Assembly: GCF_000687475.1 (NCBI RefSeq)
Contig: NC_057317.1
Span: 5,580,501-5,644,500 of the forward strand
DNA length: 64,000 nt
Origin: Ustilaginoidea virens
Taxonomy: Eukaryota > Ascomycota > Sordariomycetes > Hypocreales > Clavicipitaceae
Direction: 5' to 3'
Positions 46,281 to 56,600 of the stretch are shown here, in pieces (position 1 is the first letter of the stretch; every line of letters begins with the position of its first letter). The translations under genes and the position numbers were made by a program. The notes beneath the pieces are model-generated. The model was given only the letters and a program-made list of their open reading frames with translations, did not search any database and had not been told where the DNA came from.

Positions 46281-49200
46281 ACCTAGCCTTTAGCTAGATT
46301 ACAATAAAAATACTATATAAAGGAGATTAATAATATTAAGGACCGTATAAATAGATACCCCTTTTTAATCCTAATATTATATAATAATTCTACCTTTATT
46401 AATACCCTAATTGATTCTGGTTGTAATTACTGTAGTATAATAAGCGAAAGAACTATCTAAAGATTAAAACTTTAGCTTATCTGCTTACTATTTTATAGGA
46501 AACTTAGGACTATAGTAGATATAAAGAGTCGATCGGGGGAGCGATAGGCTATCCCCTTGATTACCTATATCGTCTATATCGATATCGATATCGATAGATA
46601 GCTATTAGCTGTAATGCTATATATCATCTTAGGCCTTACCTACGATATTATTTTAGGGTTGCTTTAGATAGAGTATTACGATATTAAATTATAGATAAAA
46701 TAGCACTAATTGAGAATTAGAGCTATTAGCGGCCTTTTCGTAAAAGAATTAATTACTCGATCCTCTAGGCCTATTGCGATTAATATCCTTAGATCGGTCT
46801 TTTATAGTATACTATAATATGCGGTATATACCTAAGATAATTCGACCTCCTTCTTCTCTATAAGCCTATAGGAGCTTATATATATCCTCTATATTATACT
46901 CCCGCCTTATTAGAATTTAGTCCCCTCTTTGGCCTAGCTATAGACCCTACCGCTTAAGCTCTAGGACTTTACTAACCTCTTCGATAAGATAAAAGCCTCT
47001 AGCCTCCTATTATACCGGGGCATACTTGATTACTATATTAAGCTTAAACCGACCCTAGATAGGGGGCCACCCGACCTTTTATAGGGACCGCTATATAATA
47101 TACCGCAAGACTAGTTACTTAAGGTTTAGAGATAGGTAATAGACCTTATAGATAAAAGATAAATTTATATAAGCTCTTTATTAGTAATAGTATTAATCCT
47201 ATTCGCGAGAAAAGCGAATGGCAAATAGCGTTTTTATATAGATTATTAGGCCCTAAATAAAATTATAGCATAAGACTAATACTCCCTTCCCTTAATTAAA
47301 GAGACGCTATATTCCCTATCTTAGGCGATATAGTTTATAAAGGTGGATATCTATGCTATATTCTATAAGATCTATATCGCTAAAGGCGATAAATACTTAA
47401 TTATATTTTAGACCTGCTTCGGCCTCTTTAAGTGGTTAGTAACCCCTTTTAGCCTAACCGGGGCCCCTATAATATTCTAGCGATATATTAATAGGGCCTT
47501 AGGGGACTTATTAGGGGATTTTACTACTATTTATTTAGATAATATTTTAGTTTATACTAAAGGCTTACGGAAGGAATATATAGACTGCATTAGGGTTATC
47601 CTTAGGCGCCTATAAAATACCGGCCTAAATCTAGATCTCGATAAATATGACTTTATAGTAAAGGAGGTATACTACCTTAGCTTTATTATAGCGGTAGGGA
47701 AGGAGATCCGATTAGACCCTAAGAAGATTAAAGCGATCTAAAAGTAGGAAGCTCTTATAAAATTATAGGGCGTTTAGAGCTTTCTAGGGTTTATAAACTT
47801 TTACTACGATTTTATCCTAAACTTCTTTTATTTAGCGGAGCCTTTGGTTCGATTAATATAGAAGGGTATCCCCTTTTAATAGCTTAAAGAAAAAGAAAAG
47901 GCTTTTTAAGCGCTTAAGTAGTATTTTATTTTATATCTAATCCTTACCTAATAAGACCCTAAGAAGGAAATAATCTTTAAGGCAGATAGCTCTAGTATAG
48001 CTTTTAGTAGCTACCTCTTTTAGATTAAGGAGGATAAAGCGCTCTACCTAATCGTATACTACTTAGTATAGCTTATAAAAGCTAAATAGAATTATACTAT
48101 TTATAATAAAGAGCTGCTTACTATTATTTTATACCTTAAGGTATAATCGGTTGAACTTTATTCTATTACTGCTCTATTTATAATCCTTATAGACTATAAG
48201 AACTTTAAGTACTTCGTTTAACTAAGGGAGATATTGGAATACTAAGTGCAATAGGCTAAGACTTTAGCCTTTTTTAACTTCTATCTTTGATACCAGCCTG
48301 GCTTATAAGCCTAATGCCTTAATGCCCTCTTATAATAAGAGCAGGAGGCAGATAGTATAGCTCTAAGATTTAGCTAAATCCTTTAACTACTATCTATCTC
48401 TACTATAAAGGCAGACCCAATAAAGGTTTAGCTAGATTTAATAGAAGACCGACTGATTATAGACTTAGGTATAATAAGGGATATACTAATAGTGGCTTTA
48501 TCGATAGGAGTCTCCCTACTTAGCGGCTCTTAGGTCTTTACCGATATACACCTATAGGCGCTTTAGGACTAAGCTATAGCTAAGGATAAACTATATTAAG
48601 CCCGGTAGAAGGCTATAGCGAATAGAGAATAATAATTCCCTATAGAGGTAAAGACTAAAGAGTAGATTATAGATTATACCCTAAACGCCTATAGAGTACT
48701 ATTCTACTAAGGCTAGATCTAATTCCCTTTATTCGAGCTATTAATAACTATAGTAATCCAATAATGCTATAACTCCCCTACTGTAGGGCACTTAGGGAAG
48801 AATATAACCTTCTAACTCCTATAATAGGATTACCACTTTAATAGTATATTATTTAAGGTAGTTTAGTTTATTTAGAATTATTAATACCGCGGGGTGTATA
48901 AGAGTCGCTAATTGCAATAGGGCCTACTCTAGCCCTTACCGATCCTAAATCGGTTTTAATCTTAAATCTCTATTAATTTTATAACTAACCTCCTAGCTTA
49001 TAATGCCTCTAACCCGTATTACCTAATAGTTATTACCGACCGCCTGTCTAAATATATTTAGCTTAAGGCAATATACTTAATATAAGTAGAGGATTATGCA
49101 AAATAGTTTCTCGACTACTAATAGCAGTACTATAGGTTCCCCGCCTAAATTATTAGTAATAGAGGTTCGGATTAGGTAGGCTAATTCTAGACTATAATAT

Positions 49201-50084
49201 ATAAGGCTATCGGGACTAAATAACTCCTTTCAATTATATACTACCTATAGACCGATAGTAGCATAAAGTATATAAACTAAAAGGTCTAGGCTATCTTATG
49301 CATTAAGGTAGTATTCGACTAGTACGATTGGCCTTAATATCTTGCGATTTATTAATACGCTCTAAATAACCGTACTTCTTTAATCACCGGATATAGTCCG
49401 AACCGCCTCTTAAATGGCTTTAACTTTCCTATTGTAGTACCTCCCCCCAATATTACGCTAAGTTTAATAACCCCTAAGGGGCAAGTAGCGCGCTTTTTAG
49501 CTATAATACGGGAGGGGGGCGAACTCGCTTAGGCCGCTATCGCCTTTACTTAGCAGTAGTAGTAGGACGCGATAAACCGCTCTTAACGCTTAGCGGAATA
49601 CTACTAAGTTAGGGACTAAGTCTGGCTAAGCCTACGGAATATTAAGACTAACCAGCCTTATAAGAAGCTCGACTAGGTATCTATTAAGTATACTATTATA
49701 GCCATTCTATCCCTACTTAATATCTAACTTAATATTCCTAATGGTATCTACCCGGTTTTTTATATTAATCTTATAGAATATGCTATTTCCGACCTACTGC
49801 CGAGCTAAGTACTTATAGATACTAGGCCCAGCCCCCTACTAGTCTTACTAAAGGACTCTAATACCCCGCACGAGGAATTCAAGGTCGAGGAGATACTAGC
49901 TACTAAAAACGTTCGGGGTTATAGCAGTAAATATAATATACTGGTAAAATAGAAGGGGTATAATTTACTGATTTGGGAACCGCTAGAGAACTTTAAGGAT
50001 ACTGTAGTATAGGAGGCATTTGAGGTTAAATGGGGGGATATTTGGATATATAATAGACCCGGTCGAACCCTGTAGTAACCCTGA
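46272..50084 (+). pseudogene. Broken pol of the chromovirus (PR-RT-RH-IN-chromodomain)
   Basis: A single frame, one base behind gag, runs from the protease (LIDSG near 46410) through reverse transcriptase (47340-47760), RNase H (about 47960-48250) and integrase (about 48780-49500, with 'VITDRLSKYI') to a chromodomain (about 49875-50040, 'EFKVEEIL' and 'WEPLENF'). The reverse-transcriptase box at 47532-47543 reads YLDN in place of YLDD, removing a catalytic aspartate. Stops replace Gln throughout, yet no frameshift interrupts the frame, so the damage is point mutation only. Confidence 0.88.
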
Positions 50085-50110
50085 TATAGAATAGATGAAA
50101 TTTTTCCCGG

Positions 50111-50120
50111 AGAAGGGGGG
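50111..50120 (+). other. Polypurine tract of the chromovirus
   Basis: agaagggggg, two bases before the 3' LTR. Expected plus-strand primer site. Confidence 0.8.
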
Positions 50121-50122
50121 TA

Positions 50123-50376
50123 TGTTACAGATTCGGGCTATAACTATATTATAGATTGACTGAGGCTCGGGCTATGCCCGTGCCTAATCCGGAACGGATG
50201 ATATAAGGTAGACGCGTGGGCCTATAGGGCAATATTAGGGTTCTAGCCTGTGCTATATATGGATGTATAGAGACTATAGAAGGGACCCGATTCGGGCTCT
50301 TCTCCCTTCCTCCTTAGTTTTATCAATATATCCGATTGACGCCTATTCGCAGTCGCCCTAGGGCCAGTCTATTACA
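50123..50376 (+). repeat. 3' LTR of the chromovirus
   Basis: 254 bases from TGTTACAG to ATTACA, followed by the GCTAA target duplication. Confidence 0.92.
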
Positions 50377-50381
50377 GCTAA

Positions 50382-51773
50382 TATTAATAGACTAATTACT
50401 TACGTATTCTCTAAAAGGCTATACTCTGTCTCCGCCTATATTTAATGTATATATTGGTTCGAGTCTAATGTAACTCTATATTCCCCTAATTGACCGCGTT
50501 AGGACCCTAAATATATTTAAACCGAACCCTAGTAGCGGCTAAGCTGCAGGCGGTATAACGACCCCTATAGAACCCGATATTATAGAAATCTTGCGACCTA
50601 CGAGCGGTCTAACTGCCCTATCTGCCGAGCGCTCTGGCCCTTTAGAGTGCAAATACAAGCTATAGTATACTATAGGCAACTATTTATTAGAGGGTGATTC
50701 CTCTGATAAGGAGTACGAATACGCCTACAATAAAGAGTTTTTATGCAAGCGATATAACCGAAAAATATAGGCGATTGGTGTTTTCCCTATTTGCGTACGA
50801 AAAGGCAAAAGTAAGGGCTACTCTTACTGCTAAGATATATATAGCTTATGCGTATGGCTCGACTTTAAGTTTACTAGTAATCTTAGACTCTAGCAGATCT
50901 ACCGGGTATAGATTAAGGCTTATAAGGACGGTATTGCTATTATTAAACCTATGCATCTTGCGACCGAAATAACTAAAGCTTAGGCTATTATCCTTTCGCC
51001 CTCTTTTCGGGCCCTTAATGACTAGTAGTGGCATACTATAGCCGCCGACCAAATAACTCCCTGCGTCTTACGTCTTACTTTTAGTCCCTATAATGCCGCC
51101 GGTAAGGCATTAACCAATATCTTTTAGGCTATAACTCCCTCCTACCGCTAAGCCGGGTCGGTTATCGATCTGGCCCCCGTATTAAGCATAATGCGGGATA
51201 TATAACGAGAGGCCTAAGAGCACTATGCCCGGATAGAATAGTACCTAGCGGCTCCTACCTGGCCCTATTTGGCCCCCCCTCCCGCCCGCCCCTTACTAAC
51301 CTATTACGCCGGGGAACCGCCTGCCTACGAGTAGGGTGCGTAGGTTCCCCTAGAGGCCTAGCTGTACTACCCGCCGCAGAACGCCCTAGCGCTATAGCAG
51401 CCCTAGCCGGCACCGCCGCGTCCCCTGCCGCTACTGCTATAGACCCTACGGCATCCTCAACGGGCCCCATTATAGCCCCCCCCATATTCCCCGTATAGTA
51501 TGTCCCCTGGAATGCTATTATGTTAGGGTCGTATAAGCAACTATCCACGCCAGGCCTACTCGCTATATGCACGCCCGACCCCCTATAGATACTACTATGG
51601 GGGTTATATGCAGCCGCCCCCGCTACTACCGCCCCTATAGCAGTAGCCGTCGCAAGGGTATACCGATCCCGATAGTGCCGAAGAGGGCCTATATAACGAT
51701 AAGTATAGTAGTTATAATGCAGGAGAGGGGGGAGGATGGTACTGGCCTAAGAGAGGGGCGAATAAGCTTAGTG
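50382..51773 (+). pseudogene. RIP-degraded plus-strand ORF, Pro/Gln-rich C-terminus, unrecognised
   Basis: From about 50560 to 51760 the plus strand keeps one frame in which almost every stop is a TAG or TAA at an apparent Gln position. It reads through an N-terminal part ('GDSSDKEYEYAYNKEF'), a middle part with 'WHTIAADQITPCV' and a Pro/Gln/Tyr-rich C-terminus ('QQPQPAPPRPLPLLQQ' when TAG is taken as former Gln). I do not recognise the family. It lies between the minus-strand chromodomain end and the minus LTR at 44061, so it could be an antisense ORF carried by that gypsy element or an independent insertion. Confidence 0.5.

Positions 51774-51801
<28 letters not shown>
51774..51801 (+). repeat. 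T28 homopolymer
   Basis: Twenty-eight consecutive thymines, with a further T run at 51821-51830. On the minus strand they form A tracts just after the chromodomain of the second gypsy element. Confidence 0.95.
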
Positions 51802-51806
<5 letters not shown>

Positions 51807-51859
51807 ATTTTAAGGGTTTTTTTTTTTTATAAGTAGGCGTTTAGGCATCATTTATAGGT

Positions 51860-52598
51860 CTAGTAAACCTTATTTCGATGGCCTAGAGGGCCTATTATAT
51901 ATATAAATATTACCCTATTTAGCTTCGAACGCCTTTTATACTACTAAATCTTCGAAGTTTTCTAGGGGTTCCTATATAGGTAAGTCGTACCCTTTCTATT
52001 TGACTAATATATTACGGTTCTTACCCTGATCCTAAGCGTTTTTCGCTATTAGTATCGCCTTAACCTTATATTTTTTGTATAGCTGATTAGAGTCTTACGG
52101 GAGAATAAGTAAGGGCCCTAGCCTAATATTAGTAACGGTCTATATTAGGAGTAGATTAGAAGTAGCCTATTCGATAAGGTCGATATAAAAAACCGGGTAG
52201 ATACCCTTAGGGATATTAAGCCGGATAATAAGTAGGGATAAGATAGCGGTAATAGTATATTTAGTAGAGACCTAGTCGAGCTTCTTATAAGGGCGGTTCA
52301 TCTTAATATTCCTTAGACTAAGCTATATACAGTCTTTAACCTAGAAATACTCTACTAGGCGGTATAAACGGTTTATTGCGTTTTATTGTTATTATTATGC
52401 AAAAGCGATAGTAGTTTAGGCTAATTCTTTTCCCTTCTAGAGGTTAGCTAAGAAGAGAGCTACCTGCCCTTTTAGTATTTTCAAGCTTAATATTACTTTT
52501 AAGGCTAGCGCAATAGTTAGTATATCGAACCTATTAAGGAGCCGGTTCGGGCTAAACCTTATTACTAATAATATCCGGTTGTTTAGGGCGAGTTAGTA
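51860..52598 (-). pseudogene. Pol C-terminus (integrase end and chromodomain) of second gypsy
   Basis: The minus strand reads 'KKLDQVSTKYTITAILSLL', then 'GIYPVFYIDLIE', 'YKVKAILIAKNA' and 'QEPLENFEDLVV' (with stops taken as former Gln), matching the chromodomain end of the other element. It breaks at 52598, where the copia target duplication begins. Confidence 0.82.
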
Positions 52599-52603
52599 TA
52601 TAG

Positions 52604-53329
52604 TGTTGAAATCAGCGCCTTTTTAGCTGTATTTTGGTACTGGTCTCGCTACCGTACGACGTCTCTACGTTGAGATATCGCGGTGGCTATACCAGGCGCT
52701 ATGGTGGGACACAGCGCCCCACAACGCCGATTACAGTGGGCCACAGCGCCGGTCACGGCACCGGCACAGCGCCCCACAGCCGGCCACAGCGGCCGGTCAC
52801 AGCAGGCCACAGGGCCCACAACAGGCGGCGCATTTCTACGGGATTACCAAATGGGCAAACCTTGCTAATACCAGCACTTTCGGCCTTCTACATACAGTCA
52901 CCCGCTACACCGGTCATTTACGGCAGACCGATATAGGGCTTCCGGCCCGTACGGCAGGCTGTTATAGGGCATCCGGCACACCGCTATAAGCCACTGGGCT
53001 TGGTTGGGTATGCACTGGGTAGGATATTGGGCACAGACTGGGCACGGTTGGGCAGACCGACTTTTCGTCGGGTTTTTCGCTATTTTTGCGGTTTTTCATT
53101 ATTTTCAACCACTTTTTCAAGATGGTAGAAATATGCCCAAAATTCCCTCTTTCTAGCTAGAATAGTCACCAATAATTAGAATCAGATTTCCCTAACATCT
53201 TTGCTCTGGTCAACCTCTTGTGCGCTTTAAATCTTTAACCAGCTCTTTGTTTTATTCTGCAATGCCTTGTACGCCACTGTCGGTATCCAGTATATTTCCA
53301 ACAGTATTCTGAATTACTATTTTGCAACA
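52604..53329 (+). repeat. 5' LTR of copia element
   Basis: 726 bases. The middle (about 52719-52835) is a GC-rich patchwork of 'ccacagcg' and 'ccggtcac' motifs whose many CA dinucleotides are intact, unlike the gypsy elements nearby. Confidence 0.94.
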
Positions 53330-53341
53330 GGTTATGAGCCC
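53330..53341 (+). other. Primer-binding site, half-tRNA type
   Basis: GGTTATGAGCCC directly follows the 5' LTR. It is complementary to the anticodon stem-loop of initiator tRNA-Met (..GGGCTCATAACC), not to a tRNA 3' end. Drosophila copia is known to use such a 5' half-tRNA primer. Confidence 0.75.
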
Positions 53342-53630
53342 GGTGTCTTAAGGCTTCCAGCTTAAGACTTTTTTACGCTAACTTAGGATTTTAATGCATT
53401 TAGCAGCTAACCTTCTAGGAATCTAACTAACGATATTACTAATCGGCAGTAAAAGACTGATCATCCTAGATTTAGGAACCTAGCTACCACACCAAGCTGC
53501 AACACATCCTTTTGCAATAGGATTTTCTAAGGTTATTCCTTAATGTAGCTTTCTTCTAGTTTTATCTAGATTTTCTGTCTTGATTTTCTTCGCATTTTTA
53601 AGATATTCCGGCACCTTTTCTCTTCCTATA

Positions 53631-56600
53631 ATGGCCAGTCAGAACGTTCCTACCGCCGATAACCCAAGCTATACGGCAGAGGTAGAAGAATCTGATAATA
53701 ACTAAGAAATTGCCTAGCTCAGGGAAGACCAATAGGAAATGAGAAAAGAATTTAGTTATAAATTTAATCGAATGAACTCTAAAATCGATTTTTTGGCTGA
53801 TAAGGTGGGCACCTTAGTAGATAGACTAATCAAGCCTGCTACTAGCCTACCATCCCAGGATATAATGGATATGGATACCTTCCAAACCCCTATAGGTAAA
53901 GGAAATAATCTACTATTACTACCCAAAGCCTAGTAGCAACCCCTGCTAGTTCCATCCAGCATTAGCAGCCAAGTCAGCGCTATAGCTATTAAGGAACTAG
54001 CTAAAATAGCTAACGGATTCCAGGAATCCTAAAAGCTAAGGGGGGCATCTAACTTCGACTAATGGAAACAGGCCCTTATGATTCAACTTAAGGCACTCAA
54101 TATCGCCAAATTTATCGAAAATCCTTCTATTGCCAGCAGTTTCAACGATTTAGAGCAAGCACTTTTACTATTACTTATTAAGAATAGTTGTATAGAAGGA
54201 CCAGCTGCCGCTATCAACTGGTGTACTGACCTAGAGTCAGCCTTTATATTATTCACCAAATAGTATTCTTACTTATTAGACGTATAGTGGACCCACTTAT
54301 ACCCTGCCTTTTATTAACTAAATTTTATAGGCTATAAGGGTACCTTAGAATCTTTTAACGCCTCCTTTAATAGCTACCTATCCAGGCTGCAAATTTTAGG
54401 CTCTTATATACAACCTTTCGACCAAATCAGCTAATATTTACATGCTGTAGAAGGGGTCTTTTTTTAGTGGGCAGAACGGCACCGTATAATAATGAGAATC
54501 GCCTATACTCAGGGAAATATATCAAATATTAACCTGCAATTTTATATGGTTAATTTACTAGAAGAATAACGTATTAAAGGGTTATCAGTAGTAAGGGCTA
54601 CCACCCACCTCGCAAAGGTCAAGGGTGCCGCTACTAACAGCAATAGTAGCAAGCCAGCTAGTAATAATACTAGCAAAGGTGGTAAAAACACTACCACCAA
54701 CGCTAATAAAAAGAAATAGGGGTCTTCTACCCAATAAGGGTCTTCTTTAGCTATATAAGGCAAGCCGGAAAATAAGAAAAAGAAAGAAAAGAAAGATTCA
54801 GCTAATAAAGCAGATACCCCACAAAAGACCGACGAAAAGGAAAAGACTATTGATTCCTTTGTATTAGGGAATTATAATACTCTAAGTCTTATACCTAGTG
54901 AGACAGCCTATTCTTCCTTCTAAGACCGCGAATATATGCAATTTCTAGCTATTAGCTATAGTGCACAATCCGGTAGGAAAACGCCAATAGATTCTTTACT
55001 CTACGATACTAGTTCTATAGTGTATATCATTAACAATAAAAAGCATTTCACCTACTTCCAATACTATACCGGAAATAGACTAGTTATTAGCATAGGTGGT
55101 AGCCCAATCAAGCCTAGTGGGTGGGGCACAGCGAGTTTTACCGTGCTATAGGCCACCAACCCACCTCAGTGGGGCACCTTAGAACTGACTAACGCCCTCT
55201 TTATACCAGCTTTTAATATTAACATCTTTAGCGGCATTAAATACTATCTAAATCGTGGCAGTATTCAGGGCCAAAGCCTAGTTAATAGTAACAATAAGTG
55301 CATTAGGCTTCTTAATTTTAAGAAGTATGGCTTCTTTTTATAATAAAAAGGGGTAGATTCGCCGTTTTTACACTATACCAGCCAAAATCACCCGGCTTCA
55401 CACAGTATCTCGGTCGAATTACCTGCCCTAGCTAACCCAGAAGAATATAAGGAATATCCCCTGCCAGAGGATTTACCTACCTCACTAGCTAACTCGGACT
55501 ATCTACTAGCTAATTCGCAAGCTACCCCACTAGCTAGTCCTAGTTTTCCGGTGGTACCAAAAGAGGCTGCTATTCCTAATATAGCCCAACCACTACAGAG
55601 GGCCCCGGTCACCCTCAACCCAGCCCTAATATCAGCAGCTGATATCGAGTATTAAAAGCTGCTATTACTAGCCGGACTTTGGCATATCCGGCTTAGGCAC
55701 ATCGGAATTCAACTTTTAAAGAAAACCTGTGCATCAACTATAGGGTTACCTGATCTTAGTAATGTAAAGGATTCTAATTTCAACTGCATCGCCTGTAAAA
55801 GGGCAAAGTCAGTTTGGCGTTTTACATTAGGGGCTATACTAGACCCTATGTATTGTTTAGATATTATAGAGGGCAATATCTTCTAAATCAACCCCTTACT
55901 ATATAATAAACGCCCTATTTGCCTCATCTTAGTAGACCGGAAATCACGCTTCCATTAGGTGCACTTACTACCCAATAAGGAAGGACCTATGGTATTCCTA
56001 GTATTACAGGGGTTCTTCCAAGGTCTTAGGAATCGCTACGGCAAATCAGCTATTAAATTCTATTATGATAGTGGCAAGGAAATCAACGACGTCATTACAG
56101 CCTAGCTAGCTCTTAAAGGCATAGACTTCTTAACCTCTTCCCCTTATATTCATAAGCAAAATAGGTTAGCAGAACGCTTTATACGGGTCATCGTTGACCG
56201 ACTTAAAGCTATTATGCTTTGGTCTCGGTTACCTTCTTACCTTTAGTCTATAGTTATTCTTAGTATTACTACCTTGGTAAATCTAATAGCAGTTATAAAC
56301 CGTTCTTTGTTACCTTTCGAAGAATTAAAGAAGGATTTTCCGGAAATTACGCACTACCACCTACCCGACCTTACTAGCTTTAGGGCTATTAGTGCGGCTG
56401 TAGAGGTGCTAATCCCTCCAGAAAAACGGGTCATTAGCCACAAGCTGGCCCCCTGGACTGAGTTAGGTAGGTTACTAGCTACGCTAGGTAACGGCACCTA
56501 CCTCGTCTATATCCTATATCGCCGGGTTGTCACTAAGACCTCTTTTATTACTTTTACCTACCAAAATGAAGGTATAGGCCCTATTTCAAGTGGCCTAGAG

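Larger units (their letters stand above)
44732..50381 (+). mobile_element. Ty3/gypsy chromovirus with target duplication, RIP-inactivated
   Basis: The element proper is 44737-50376 (5,640 bases), flanked by GCTAA at 44732-44736 and 50377-50381. Two direct 254-base LTRs begin with degraded TGTCACGG and end in CA. The order is gag, protease, reverse transcriptase, RNase H, integrase, chromodomain, the Ty3/gypsy order with the C-terminal chromodomain typical of chromoviruses, which target marked chromatin. Dozens of in-frame TAG/TAA stand where Gln is expected, and catalytic residues are changed, so it cannot act by itself. Confidence 0.92.
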
